The notes below the pieces were generated by a model, which had not been told where the DNA came from, did no database searches, and saw only the letters and a list, made by a program, of their open reading frames with translations. The translations under genes were made by a program, and so were the position numbers. Below, in pieces: positions 15,974-24,302 of a stretch of DNA of 52,996 nt. Positions within the stretch are counted from its first letter, which is position 1. Each line of letters opens with the position of its first letter. The DNA is from Bradyrhizobium cajani (lineage in GTDB: Bacteria > Pseudomonadota > Alphaproteobacteria > Rhizobiales > Xanthobacteraceae). The stretch covers positions 1-52,996 of the forward strand of contig NZ_WQNE01000042.1 in assembly GCF_009759665.1 (NCBI RefSeq), written 5' to 3'.

Positions 15974-16462
15974 ATGCTCGACGGCCTGCGCCAGTTCATT
16001 GCCGATATTGTCGCCCCTCATGCCCCGGACCGCGCGTTCGGGGACAGCGACTATCGGCTCGCGGCAACCGCACTCCTGATCCACGTGATCTCGCTGGACG
16101 GCCAGCCGACGGCGACCGAGCAGCGCAAGCTGCATAGCCTGATCGAAAGCCATTTCGGGCTCGATCGCGGCACTGCCGATCGCCTGATCGCGGATGCGAC
16201 GGAGGTCGAGGGCGAGGCGGTCGACCTCTATCGTTTCACCAGCGTCATCATGCGCTCGCTCGACGAAGAGGGTCGCAAGCGCATCGTCCAGATGATGTGG
16301 GAGCTGGTCTATGCCGATGGGCAGGTCACGGAGTTCGAGGACAATGTCGTCTGGCGCGCCTCCGACCTGCTCGGGATCTCCCAGCGCGACCGGATCGACC
16401 TGAAGCGTACCGTTGCCGATCGCGCCGGCAGTCAGGTGAAGGACAGCGCGGTCGGCGGCTGA
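15974..16462 (+). CDS. TerB-like tellurite-resistance family protein
   Basis: 162 residues, all-helical, cytosolic. The pattern D-x-R-L-A-A-T-A-L-L-I-H-V-I-x-x-D-G near residues 26-43 and M-M-W-E-L-V-Y-A-D-G-x-x-x-x-x-E near 111-126 give the paired acidic D-G/E sites of the TerB (COG4103-like) fold. Most stand-alone members are of unknown function and not linked to tellurite. TAGGA precedes the ATG. It is a single gene between repeats and an SDR. Confidence 0.85.
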   Translation: MLDGLRQFIADIVAPHAPDRAFGDSDYRLAATALLIHVISLDGQPTATEQRKLHSLIESHFGLDRGTADRLIADATEVEGEAVDLYRFTSVIMRSLDEEGRKRIVQMMWELVYADGQVTEFEDNVVWRASDLLGISQRDRIDLKRTVADRAGSQVKDSAVGG

Positions 16463-16682
16463 TCCGTCGCGGCCTGGCTCAGCGCGGCCTGCGTCGACAC
16501 ATGACGAAACTTTAATTTATCCGCCGCCCGCCCCGAATTCATCAGCAAATCAGCGGTTTTCAGCTCTGCCCGTCATCTGCTCAGGCGGCCATGCCGGCAG
16601 CGCCGCTTGCCTGTCGCGCACGGCTTATGCTCTCGTTCCGCCATTGCGGGGCCAAAAAATCTCAATTCAAGAGACTTCGATC

Positions 16683-17462
16683 GTGACTGAGCGGGTAACG
16701 TTGATCACCGGTGCCTCGGCGGGCATCGGCCTGGAGCTGGCGCGTGTGTTTGCCGCCAATGGCCATCGGCTCGCATTGACTGCGAGACGGGCGGACCGGC
16801 TGGTGGCGCTCGCGACTGAGCTCGCCGCCAAGGGCGGCAAGAAGCCGATCGTGATCGCCTGCGATCTCCACGAGGCGGATGCCGGCGAAAAAATCGCGGC
16901 GGCGCTTGCGGCCGAAGGCGTCGAGCTCGATCATCTCGTCAACAATGCCGGCTTCGGCGTGTTCGGCGATGCAATCGAGCGCGATCGCGTCGAGCAGGTC
17001 GGCATCGTCGATGTCAACGTCCGGGCCCTGACGGATCTGTCGCTGCGCTTTGCCGATCAGCTCATCAAGAACAAGGGCGGTCTGCTCAATGTCGGATCGG
17101 TCGCCGGCTTCCTGCCCGGCCCCGGCATGGCCGTCTACTACGCGTCCAAGGCCTATGTGATCTCATTCACCGAAGCGTTGCGGGCGGAGCTCGCCCCCCG
17201 CGGCGTCCGCGTCACCGTGCTTTGCCCGGGTCCGGTGCCCACCGAATTCCAGGCCCGCGCCGGTGTTGGGGCCGGACATGATACGGCCGTCCTCAACGTC
17301 TCTGCCGCCGAAGTCGCACGGGAGGCCTATCGTGGCCTGATGGCCAACAAACGGGCAGTGCTGCCGGGTCTGGGCATCAAGATTGTGCCGTTCGCGCTGC
17401 GTTTCTTCCCGCGGGGCTTCATCCTGGCCGCCACCAGCCGGTTCCAGAGGCGCAGGCACTAA
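16683..17462 (+). CDS. Short-chain dehydrogenase/reductase
   Basis: 259 residues from GTG at 16683, giving VTERVTLITGASAGIG with the cofactor motif TGASAGIG at about 9-16 as in classical SDRs; the TTG at 16644 would add 13 residues outside the fold. NNAG is at about 86-89 and the catalytic Y-x3-K in YYASKAY near 153-159. The R-R-x-x-R after strand 2 favours NADP(H). The basic, hydrophobic C-terminal end (FFPRGFILAATSRFQRRR) is seen in SDRs related to DltE/YdfG-like oxidoreductases. The substrate is unknown. A mosaic repeat follows the stop directly. Confidence 0.92.
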   Translation: MTERVTLITGASAGIGLELARVFAANGHRLALTARRADRLVALATELAAKGGKKPIVIACDLHEADAGEKIAAALAAEGVELDHLVNNAGFGVFGDAIERDRVEQVGIVDVNVRALTDLSLRFADQLIKNKGGLLNVGSVAGFLPGPGMAVYYASKAYVISFTEALRAELAPRGVRVTVLCPGPVPTEFQARAGVGAGHDTAVLNVSAAEVAREAYRGLMANKRAVLPGLGIKIVPFALRFFPRGFILAATSRFQRRRH

Positions 17463-17463
17463 C

Positions 17464-17563
17464 GCATGATCCGGAAAAGTGCGCGGCGGTTTTCCGAAAA
17501 GTTCATGCTCAAACAACAACCTAAAGCGCGATGACGATTCATCCTAATCTCATCGCGCTTTAG
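17464..17563. repeat. Two-part palindromic mosaic repeat
   Basis: Part one, 17464-17508: GCATGATCCGGAAAA ... TTTTCCGAAAAGTTCATGC. Part two, 17521-17563: CTAAAGCGCGATGA ... TCATCGCGCTTTAG. From memory this pair, joined by a short A-rich linker, is widespread between genes in Bradyrhizobium and relatives. Part two may also act as a terminator for the SDR. Confidence 0.8.
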
Positions 17564-17692
17564 AGAAATCCTGGAGCACCCGTAGTGGCCCGGAGCTTGC
17601 TTGATAGCAGGCGCATGTGTGCGCGAACTCACACGATGTTAACCATCGCTTAGCTATGCTGCTGGACTGAACCGATAGCACTCGCAGAGGCC

Positions 17693-18493
17693 ATGTCGTT
17701 CCGGACGAACAGGTTTGGTGGCGCAGAATTGGTGCCCTTCCCCAGAAGGACGCCGGGCGCGGCCGCCTCCGCTTCCGAAGCCCGGTTGCCGGTTCTGATC
17801 GTCCTGCACCAGGAATCCTCGACGCCGGGCCGGGTCGGCAATGCGTTGCGCGCGCTCGGCCATCGCCTCGACATTCGTCGTCCCCGCTTCGGCGACCCCC
17901 TGCCCGAGACGCTCGAGCGGCATGCCGGCGCAGTGTTCTTTGGCGGGCCGATGAGCGCCAATGATCCCGACGACTACATCCGCCGCGAGATCGACTGGAT
18001 CGAAATTCCGCTCCGCGAACAGCGGCCGTTCCTCGGCATCTGTCTCGGCGCGCAGCTGCTCGCGATGCAGCTCGGCGCCCGCGTCGCGCCGCACGCGGAG
18101 GCGTTGACCCAGATCGGCTACTATCCCATCCGCCCGACTGCCGCGGGACATGCGCTCTGCCCGCACTGGCCGGCGCAGGTCTATCACTGGCACCGCGAAG
18201 GCTTCGAGCTGCCGCGAGGCGCCGAACTGCTTGCGGAAGGCGATGATTTTCCGGTGCAGGCATTCCGCGCCGGCAATGCCTTCGGCGTGCAGTTTCACCC
18301 TGATGTGACCTACGCGATGATGCATTGCTGGACGACGCGCGGCTATGACGGCTTCAGCGCGCCCGGCGCGCGGCAGCGGCATCATCATTTCGCGGACCGT
18401 GCCGTGTACGACGTTGCGGAACGCGCCTGGCTCGATCATTTCATCGACGGCTGGCTGGCGTGCCGGCCGGTGCTGGCGCAAGCCGCCGAGTGA
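17693..18493 (+). CDS. Class I glutamine amidotransferase (GMP-synthase-like)
   Basis: 266 residues. A GATase1 domain spans about 30-235, with the nucleophile in GICLGAQ (Cys near 116) and the histidine in QFHPD. The usual catalytic Glu after H-P is Asp here (FHPDVT), as far as I can align. Such stand-alone proteins, related to YfeJ/GuaA-like amidotransferases, either hydrolyse gamma-glutamyl compounds or donate ammonia to an unknown partner; no synthetase domain is fused or adjacent. The start ATG has AGAGG only two bases away, so the true start could be later. Confidence 0.87.
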   Translation: MSFRTNRFGGAELVPFPRRTPGAAASASEARLPVLIVLHQESSTPGRVGNALRALGHRLDIRRPRFGDPLPETLERHAGAVFFGGPMSANDPDDYIRREIDWIEIPLREQRPFLGICLGAQLLAMQLGARVAPHAEALTQIGYYPIRPTAAGHALCPHWPAQVYHWHREGFELPRGAELLAEGDDFPVQAFRAGNAFGVQFHPDVTYAMMHCWTTRGYDGFSAPGARQRHHHFADRAVYDVAERAWLDHFIDGWLACRPVLAQAAE

Positions 18494-18604
18494 TCGCGCC
18501 TTCGCGCAGTTCCTTGGCGCAAGCCCTTGCCTCATCCCTTGATATGCTAGGCTCACTCGCAACGAGCGCGCGCGAAAGTGCGCCGGCGAACAAGGGAGAG
18601 CGCC

Positions 18605-19417
18605 ATGGCCTACGAACACATTCTCTATGAGGTGAGCGACAGGATCGCGACCATCACGCTCAACCGCCCGGACCGCATGAATGCGTGGACGCCGGTCATG
18701 GAGCGCGACGTACGCCACGCGATGGAAGCATCGAGCACTGATGACAATGTCCGCGTCATCGTGCTCACCGGCGCGGGCCGCGCCTTCTGCGCCGGCGCCG
18801 ACATGGATGCGCTCAAGGGGCTCGATCCCGATGACGTCAGACGCGCATCGAACCTGCCACCTTTCGACATGAACCGTCGTCCGGACTGGCAGACGCGCTA
18901 CGGCTACTATCCTTCGATCAGGAAACCGGTCATCGCCATGCTCAACGGCGCGACTGCCGGCATCGGCCTCGTCCATGCGCTCTATTGCGACCTGCGCTTT
19001 GCCGCCGACAACACCGTGTTCACCACCGCCTTCGCGCGGCGCGGCCTGATTGCCGAGCACGGCATCAGCTGGATGCTGCCGCGCATCGTCGGTCATGCCA
19101 ATGCGATGGACTTGCTGCTCTCCGCGCGGCGGGTGTCGAGCGAGGAGGCGCTGCGGATCGGGCTGGTCAACCGGCTCTGCCCGCCCGAGAAGCTGCGCGA
19201 GGATACCTATGCCTATGCGCGCGATCTCGCCGATCTCGTCTCGCCGAGCGCAATGGCCGTGATCAAGCGGCAGCTCTACGAGGTGCCGTTCCAGACGCTT
19301 GCCGAGGCCATGATCGAGGCGAATCGGGAGATGATGGTGGCGCTGAACGGTAGCGATTTCAGGGAGGGTGTGGCGAGCTTCATGGAGAAACGGCCGCCAA
19401 GGTTTACGGGGAGGTAG
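18605..19417 (+). CDS. Enoyl-CoA hydratase/isomerase family protein
   Basis: 270 residues, crotonase fold. The oxyanion-hole segments are AFCAGADMDAL (about 60-70) and GATAGIGLVHALYCDLRFA (about 116-134). An acidic residue sits in IAEHG near 150, in the position of one catalytic Glu. The start is set at 18605, where GGGAGAG precedes the ATG and the protein opens MAYEHILYEV, as related proteins do. It probably acts in beta-oxidation or degradation of an acyl-CoA; the specific substrate cannot be read from sequence. No other beta-oxidation gene adjoins it. Confidence 0.9.
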   Translation: MAYEHILYEVSDRIATITLNRPDRMNAWTPVMERDVRHAMEASSTDDNVRVIVLTGAGRAFCAGADMDALKGLDPDDVRRASNLPPFDMNRRPDWQTRYGYYPSIRKPVIAMLNGATAGIGLVHALYCDLRFAADNTVFTTAFARRGLIAEHGISWMLPRIVGHANAMDLLLSARRVSSEEALRIGLVNRLCPPEKLREDTYAYARDLADLVSPSAMAVIKRQLYEVPFQTLAEAMIEANREMMVALNGSDFREGVASFMEKRPPRFTGR

Positions 19418-19466
19418 GAGCATTGGTGGAGAGGGTCCGCCGTCGCCCTGCGGGCTATGGCGGGAC

Positions 19467-19520
19467 AGCCTTCGCCACGCGAGGGCTTGCCGAGCCGAAG
19501 CAGGCGTAGCCTGCGAAGGC

Positions 19521-19521
<1 letters not shown>
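19467..19521 (-). terminator. Hairpin just 3' of tRNA-Ala
   Basis: AGCCTTCGC (19467-19475) pairs with GCGAAGGCT (19513-19521), immediately after the tRNA when read leftward. It belongs to an interspersed repeat of the GGCGGGACAGCCTTCGC type. It may fold in the tRNA precursor and help end transcription or processing. Confidence 0.4.
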
Positions 19522-19596
<75 letters not shown>

Positions 19597-19638
19597 GTTT
19601 GCTGGCCGCTCTGGTGAATGCGGCCGACAACCGGGCGC

Positions 19639-19667
19639 CATTTAAGTCCCCGCCAAGGTCAAGTCAA
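19639..19667 (-). promoter_or_regulatory. Predicted sigma-70 promoter for tRNA-Ala
   Basis: Read on the minus strand: TTGACT, 17 bases, TAAATG, then the tRNA about 43 bases on. This is the strongest -35 hexamer I saw in the window. Confidence 0.65.
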
Positions 19668-19711
19668 GGACAGGTGTAACCCGGTTTTAGCCATCCGGGC
19701 GCCGACTTCCC

Positions 19712-19740
19712 TTGTTTGGGCCTGACGGAACCGATATCTA
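19712..19740 (+). promoter_or_regulatory. Predicted sigma-70 promoter for the YggT-DUF167-folD genes
   Basis: TTGTTT, 17 bases, TATCTA, ending 44 bases before the YggT ATG at 19785. It diverges from the tRNA-Ala promoter. Confidence 0.55.
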
Positions 19741-19784
19741 GCACAAGCCGTCAATCCCCACCGAAGCCAGAGATTTCAAAAGCC

Positions 19785-20075
19785 ATGCGTGCCGTTCTCG
19801 ACATCGTCATCATCGTGCTCGATCTCTACGTCTGGCTGCTGATCGCCGCCGCGATCCTGTCCTGGCTGATCGCCTTCAACGTAGTGAACACCCGCAACCA
19901 GTTCGTCTCCGCGGTGGCGGAGTTCCTGTACCGCATCACCGAGCCCCTGCTGGCACCGATTCGCAATTTCCTGCCCAGTCTCGGCGGCCTCGACATCTCG
20001 CCGATCATCCTGATCCTGCTCATCATGTTCGTCGAGCGGGTGATCCTGTATTACATCTACCCGAATGTGGTCTAG
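19785..20075 (+). CDS. YggT family integral membrane protein
   Basis: 96 residues with two hydrophobic stretches (about 4-26 and 68-92), the usual YggT_repeat layout, and the conserved segment R-I-T-E-P-L-L-A-P-I-R at about 50-60. Homologues are linked to envelope function, division or K+ tolerance in various bacteria; the mechanism is unknown. The ATG at 19785 was chosen over a longer frame since it starts at the first helix and follows the predicted promoter. It is followed 15 bp later by DUF167, a pairing conserved widely (yggT-yggU). Confidence 0.9.
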   Translation: MRAVLDIVIIVLDLYVWLLIAAAILSWLIAFNVVNTRNQFVSAVAEFLYRITEPLLAPIRNFLPSLGGLDISPIILILLIMFVERVILYYIYPNVV

Positions 20076-20090
20076 GCAGGCTGGAGCGCC

Positions 20091-20435
20091 TTGGTCGCTA
20101 GAGAAGCTTGCAAGGAACCTTGGCGCACCTCAACCGCGGGCGTCAGCATCGCGCTGCGGGTGACGCCGCGCGGCGGCCGCGACGACATCGACGGGATCGA
20201 GCAACTCTCCGACGGCCGCAGCGTGCTCAAGGTGCGGGTGCGCGCCATTGCCGATGGCGGCGAGGCCAACAAGGCTGTTTTGGTCCTGCTGGCGAAATCG
20301 CTTGGTGTGCCCAAGGCCAGCGTCAAGCTTTTGTCCGGGGCGACCTCGCGGCTGAAGCAGATTGCGGTGGACGGCGATCCGGTGCGGCTCGGCGAAGCCC
20401 TGCGCCAGCTCGCCTCGGCCAAATCGAAAGACTGA
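20091..20435 (+). CDS. DUF167 (YggU-type) protein
   Basis: 114 residues. The conserved core V-T-P-R-G-G-R-D (about 24-31), the segment A-D-G-G-E-A-N-K-A-V-L (about 53-63) and V-K-L-L-S-G-A-T-S-R-x-K at about 77-88 define DUF167/YggU. The structure in the family is a small alpha/beta fold of unknown role. The start is uncertain: TTG at 20091 is used, and an internal GTG near the V-S-I-A-L-R segment is possible. It is encoded between yggT and folD on one strand, so co-transcribed. Confidence 0.88.
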   Translation: MVAREACKEPWRTSTAGVSIALRVTPRGGRDDIDGIEQLSDGRSVLKVRVRAIADGGEANKAVLVLLAKSLGVPKASVKLLSGATSRLKQIAVDGDPVRLGEALRQLASAKSKD

Positions 20436-20445
20436 GGGAACTGAC

Positions 20446-21330
20446 ATGACGGCCAAGATCATCGATGGAAAAATCATTGCCGCGGAACTTCGCGGCCGCG
20501 TCGCCGACGAGGTCGCCCGCGTCAAGCGCGAGCACCAATTGGTGCCGGGGCTTGCGGTGGTCCTGGTCGGCAATGACCCCGCGAGCGAGGTCTATGTCCG
20601 CTCCAAGCACACCCAGACCCAGGCCGCCGGCATGGCCTCGTTCGAGCACAAGCTGCCGGCCGACGTCTCGCAATCAGATCTGCTGGCGCTCGTCGCCAGG
20701 CTCAACCGCGATCCCGCCGTGCACGGCATTCTGGTGCAGCTGCCGCTGCCGAAGGGCCTCAACACCGAGGCCGTCATCAATGCCATCGATCCCGCCAAGG
20801 ACGTCGACGGGCTGCATCCGAACAATGCCGGCCGGCTCGCCGGCGGCTTCGAGGCGCTGTCGCCCTGCACGCCGCTCGGCTGCATCATCCTGACCAAGAG
20901 CGTGCACGCTTCGCTCGAAGGCATGAACGCCATCGTCATCGGCCGCTCCAACCTGGTCGGCCGTCCGCTGGTGCAGTTGCTGCTGAACGAGAATGCCACG
21001 GTGACGATCGCGCATTCGCGCTCGCGCGACCTGCCTGGTCTGGTGAAACGCGCCGACCTCGTCTATGCCGCGGTCGGCAAGCCAGAGATGGTGCGCGGCG
21101 ACTGGCTGAAGCCGGGCGCGACCGTGATCGACGTCGGCATCAACCGGATTCCGAAAGACGACGGCAAGACCCGCCTCGTCGGCGACGTCGCCTATCAGGA
21201 AGCGCTTGCGGTTGCGGGCGCCATCACGCCGGTGCCCGGCGGCGTCGGCCAGATGACGGTCGCCTGTCTGCTGGTGAACACGCTACGCGCCGCGTGTGCG
21301 ATCACGGGGCTGCCAAAGCCGGCGGTGTAG
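20446..21330 (+). CDS. folD: Bifunctional methylenetetrahydrofolate dehydrogenase/cyclohydrolase
   Basis: Interconverts 5,10-methylene-THF, methenyl-THF and 10-formyl-THF in cytosolic one-carbon metabolism. 294 residues. The N-terminal motif Y-V-R-S-K (about 49-53) holds the catalytic lysine. V-Q-L-P-L-P at 93-98 and D-V-D-G-L-H-P at 119-125 build the folate site; V-I-G-R-S-N-L-V-G-R-P at 165-175 binds NADP; P-V-P-G-G-V-G is near the C-terminus. GAGGGAA precedes the ATG at 20446. The gene closes the yggT-DUF167-folD group; a palindromic repeat follows the stop by eight bases. Confidence 0.96.
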   Translation: MTAKIIDGKIIAAELRGRVADEVARVKREHQLVPGLAVVLVGNDPASEVYVRSKHTQTQAAGMASFEHKLPADVSQSDLLALVARLNRDPAVHGILVQLPLPKGLNTEAVINAIDPAKDVDGLHPNNAGRLAGGFEALSPCTPLGCIILTKSVHASLEGMNAIVIGRSNLVGRPLVQLLLNENATVTIAHSRSRDLPGLVKRADLVYAAVGKPEMVRGDWLKPGATVIDVGINRIPKDDGKTRLVGDVAYQEALAVAGAITPVPGGVGQMTVACLLVNTLRAACAITGLPKPAV

Positions 21331-21338
21331 GTACGTCG

Positions 21339-21430
21339 GTCATTCCGGGGCGGCTCGAAGAGCCGAACCCGGAATCTCGCGCCGCAAACTTCTGGATTCC
21401 GGGTTCGCGCTTCGCGCGCCCCGGAATGAC
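21339..21430. repeat. Palindromic repeat, CATTCCGGGG class
   Basis: GTCATTCCGGGGCGG ... CGCCCCGGAATGAC with inner GAACCCGGAATC / GATTCCGGGTTC. It fills the gap between the 3' ends of folD and ppa, which converge. Confidence 0.85.
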
Positions 21431-21440
21431 GGTTATTTCG

Positions 21441-21977
21441 TCACGCCTTCTTTTTCTTCTCGCGATCCATGCCCTCGAGGATCAGCTTGTGCGCTTCCTC
21501 CGGGCCGCCCCAGCGCAGGATCTTCACCCACTTGCCCTTCTCGAGATCCTTGTAGTGCTCGAAGAAGTGCTGGATCTGCTGGAGCGTGATGTCGGGCAGA
21601 TCGGAATAGCTCTTCACCTTGTCGTAGCGCTGCGTCAGCTTGGACGACGGCACCGCCAGGATCTTCTCGTCGCCGCCGGCTTCGTCTTCCATGAACAGCA
21701 CGCCGACGGGACGCACGCTCATGACGGCGCCGGGGATGATGGCGCGGGTGTTGATGATCAGGACGTCGCAGGGATCGCCGTCATCGGACAGCGTATGCGG
21801 GATGAAGCCGTAGTTACCGGGGTAACGCATCGGCGTGTAGAGGAAGCGGTCGACCACCAGCGTGCCGGCCTCCTTGTCCATCTCGTATTTGATCGGCTCG
21901 CCGCCCACGGGGACTTCGATGATGACATTGACGTCGTGGGGTACGTTTTTTCCGATCGAGACCGCATCGATACGCAT
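21441..21977 (-). CDS. ppa: Inorganic pyrophosphatase (family I)
   Basis: Hydrolyses PPi to phosphate in the cytosol, pulling biosynthetic reactions forward. 178 residues, normal for the soluble hexameric enzyme. It shows E-V-P-x-G-x-x-x-K-Y-E at about 21-31, R-x-x-x-x-x-M-x-Y-P-x-N-Y-G-F-I-P at 44-60, and the metal-binding signature D-D-G-D-P-C-D-V-L at 65-73. It has a Lys-rich end. All key residues are present. Monocistronic; a short hairpin (CGCGGG/CCCGC) lies in its leader near 22038. Confidence 0.97.
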   Translation of the reverse strand: MRIDAVSIGKNVPHDVNVIIEVPVGGEPIKYEMDKEAGTLVVDRFLYTPMRYPGNYGFIPHTLSDDGDPCDVLIINTRAIIPGAVMSVRPVGVLFMEDEAGGDEKILAVPSSKLTQRYDKVKSYSDLPDITLQQIQHFFEHYKDLEKGKWVKILRWGGPEEAHKLILEGMDREKKKKA

Positions 21978-22154
21978 TCAAGGCTCCGTTATTGCCGAGG
22001 TGAAATCGCGCCCGGCAGCGATTTGGCGCTGTCATACGCGGGCTTGGCCCGCTGATCCATCGTTGTTTTTGTGAAATAATGAATCCAGCGATCACCGGCT
22101 CAAAAGGCAACGGTATCGACGGATGGAAACGCTGCCGCCCAGACTTTCAGCAGC

Positions 22155-22664
22155 TCAATTGGTCCAAGCGAAGGCAACCTTGTCGAGCGATTTCGGCCCG
22201 AAACGCTCCGAGGAGCGCGCCACCATGCGGCCGCCCAGGGCCCGGTAGAACTCGGTGGCCGGATCGTTGTCCGAGAGCGCCCACACCACCATGCTCTTCA
22301 GCCCGCTCTGCATCAGATCGCGGCGCGCGGCTGCGAACAGGCGGCGGCCGAAGCCGAGACCTTGGAATTCCGGACGCAGGTAGAGCTCGTAAATCTCGCC
22401 GTCGAAGTGCAGGCTGCGGGCGCGGTTGCGGCCGTAATTGGCGTAGCCCGCGATCTTGTCGCCGAACACGAGCACGCTGACGCGGCTGCCTTTGCGGATT
22501 GCGCTGTCCCACCACTGCGGGCCGCGGCGGTTGATCAGCTTCTCCAGCTCAGCGCCGGGAATGATGCCCTGATAGGCCGAGCGCCAGGCTTCGTCATGGG
22601 TCGATGCCACCGCAGTTGCATCTGCAGCTTTGGCCGGCCGGACCTCGATCAGGGTTGTGCTCAT
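22155..22664 (-). CDS. GNAT family N-acetyltransferase
   Basis: 169 residues. Conserved beta-strand pattern with I-Y-E-L-Y-L-R-P-E-F-Q-G-L-G-F-G-R-R-L at about 90-108, where Q-G-L-G-x-G is the acetyl-CoA pyrophosphate loop (R/Q-x-x-G-x-G/A). The tail A-x-x-F-Y-R-A-L-G-G is the usual fourth motif. The start is at 22664 (MSTTLIEVRPA); the 12-residue upstream extension lacks conservation and a ribosome site. The acceptor substrate cannot be told. It is monocistronic. Confidence 0.9.
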   Translation of the reverse strand: MSTTLIEVRPAKAADATAVASTHDEAWRSAYQGIIPGAELEKLINRRGPQWWDSAIRKGSRVSVLVFGDKIAGYANYGRNRARSLHFDGEIYELYLRPEFQGLGFGRRLFAAARRDLMQSGLKSMVVWALSDNDPATEFYRALGGRMVARSSERFGPKSLDKVAFAWTN

Positions 22665-22930
22665 GGAGACAATCAAACCAAGTCGCCGCGCCGGCGGCAA
22701 GACCTATCGTTAATTATGGGTTAACCTGTGGACTTTCTGCATCAGTATTTTACCCATGTTGTACCGAAAGAGGACAAGCCGCCGGCTCGAATGGTAACGG
22801 CCTGCCATGCGTCGGTGCAAAACTGCTTGGCGGCAACGAATGGAGGGCAATGGCAGCGCAGAAAGTCCGCCCATCATGATTCGTTCCTACTAGTCTGGCT
22901 GTCGTTCTCTGTATCGCCTTGCGGGAATTC

Positions 22931-23830
22931 ATGCGGCTGTTCAACACCCTCGCGCTCCTGCCTGTGCTGGCCTTTCTGATTGCACGACCTCTGTGCGCGC
23001 AGGTCACGTTTGGGCCGTCGGGCACGGAGGGCGAGCCGTTTCGCCGTCAGCAATGGCGCGTGCCGTCGCCGGATCCCGAGATTGCGGCGCATGCCCTGCT
23101 GTTTCGCCCCGCAGGCACGGGTCCGTTCCGGCTTGCGGTGATCGCCCACGCCTCGACACAGAATGTTTTGCGTCGCGCGCAAATGCCGCAACCGGAATAC
23201 CGCGCGCTCACCGCGCATCTCGTCGCGCGCGGTTTTGCCGTGCTGGTGCCGGAGCGGCTCGGTCACGGTGCGACCGGCGGCAGCTATGTCGAGGACCAGG
23301 GCGGCTGCGACGAGGCGGACTATGCGCGCGCCGGCCGGGCGACGGCCGAAGAAATTTCACTCGCGCTGGACCATTTGCGAAAGCAGGAATTTATTCGCAG
23401 GGATGCCGCAGTCGTGATCGGCCATTCCGCCGGCGGTTGGGGCGCGCTGGCGCTCGCCAACGCCGATCCATCGGCGATCTCCGCGATCATCGCATTTGCG
23501 CCGGGGCGCGGCGGCCATGCCAATGATGAGCCGAACCGGATCTGCGCGCCGCACGCGCTTCTTGCTACCGCGGCGGAGTTCGGCAAGGGCGCGCGCTTTC
23601 CCGTCACGTGGCTCGTTGCGGCCAACGACAGCTATTTTGCACCGAGGTTTTCGCAATCGCTGGCAGACGCGTTTCGCGGCAGCGGCGGCAAGGTCGACTT
23701 CCGCGTACTGCCGGCCGTCGGCAGTGAGGGGCACTGGATGATCGAGCTCGAGGCCGGCGTCAACGCCGCGAGCAGCGTGCTAGAACGTGCGATGAACCTG
23801 CAAAAGCCCGTGGCGACCAGAAAGCCATGA
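22931..23830 (+). CDS. Secreted dienelactone-hydrolase-like alpha/beta hydrolase
   Basis: 299 residues from ATG at 22931. A signal peptide (core LALLPVLAFLIA, end P-L-C-A-Q) sends it to the periplasm. The hydrolase domain has the nucleophile elbow G-H-S-A-G-G (about 168-173), after R-x-G-H-G-A-T-G-G in the second strand region, and likely His in G-S-E-G-H-W near 267-272. The type resembles the dienelactone hydrolase / prolyl-oligopeptidase-like esterases. First gene of an overlapping operon; its stop overlaps the next ATG by four bases. The 266-base region before it shows no convincing gene. Confidence 0.85.
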   Translation: MRLFNTLALLPVLAFLIARPLCAQVTFGPSGTEGEPFRRQQWRVPSPDPEIAAHALLFRPAGTGPFRLAVIAHASTQNVLRRAQMPQPEYRALTAHLVARGFAVLVPERLGHGATGGSYVEDQGGCDEADYARAGRATAEEISLALDHLRKQEFIRRDAAVVIGHSAGGWGALALANADPSAISAIIAFAPGRGGHANDEPNRICAPHALLATAAEFGKGARFPVTWLVAANDSYFAPRFSQSLADAFRGSGGKVDFRVLPAVGSEGHWMIELEAGVNAASSVLERAMNLQKPVATRKP

Positions 23831-24294
23831 CCCTGTATTTCCTGGTCAAATATCTCCATGTGCTCGGCGCCATCGTCATCCTCGGCACCGGAACCGGCAT
23901 CGCCTTCTTCATGCTGATGGCGCATCGCACGAACGACGCAGAGTTCATCGCGCGCACCACATCGATCGTGGTGATCGCGGATGCGATCTTCACGCTGTCG
24001 GCCGTGATCCTTCAGCCGCTCACCGGTGGCCTCTTGATGATGCTCTCGGCAACCTCGATCACCGAACGCTGGCTGCTGGCGTCGCTCGCGCTGTATGCCG
24101 TCGCCGGCCTGTTCTGGGTCCCCGTCGTCTTCATGCAGATCGAGATGCGCGATCTCGCGCGCAAAGCCGCAGAGCAGCGGATGGCTCTCCCGGAGCGATA
24201 CTTCGTCCTGTTCCGCCGCTGGTTCGCGTTCGGTTTCCCCGGATTCGGCGTGACGATGCTGATCCTCTGGCTGATGATCGCAAAACCGTTTTGA
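23827..24294 (+). CDS. DUF2269 family integral membrane protein
   Basis: 155 residues with four predicted membrane helices (about 5-27, 46-70, 82-105, 131-152), the DUF2269 layout. Conserved small features are the Y-L-H-V-L-G-A-I start and the P-L-T-G-G in helix 2. No function is known for the family. It is translationally coupled to the hydrolase (ATGA overlap), and the SDR-DoxX gene begins eight bases after it. Confidence 0.87.
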   Translation: MTLYFLVKYLHVLGAIVILGTGTGIAFFMLMAHRTNDAEFIARTTSIVVIADAIFTLSAVILQPLTGGLLMMLSATSITERWLLASLALYAVAGLFWVPVVFMQIEMRDLARKAAEQRMALPERYFVLFRRWFAFGFPGFGVTMLILWLMIAKPF

Positions 24295-24302
24295 GGGATG
24301 CG

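Noticed and set aside
16607..16631. TTGCCT and TATGCT before the SDR gene at 16683
   Set aside because: Spacer is only 13 bases, too short for a sigma-70 promoter.
22728..22979. Rightward frame of 83 codons starting MDFLHQYF
   Set aside because: It has no clear ribosome site, matches no family I know, and runs into the hydrolase gene in another frame.
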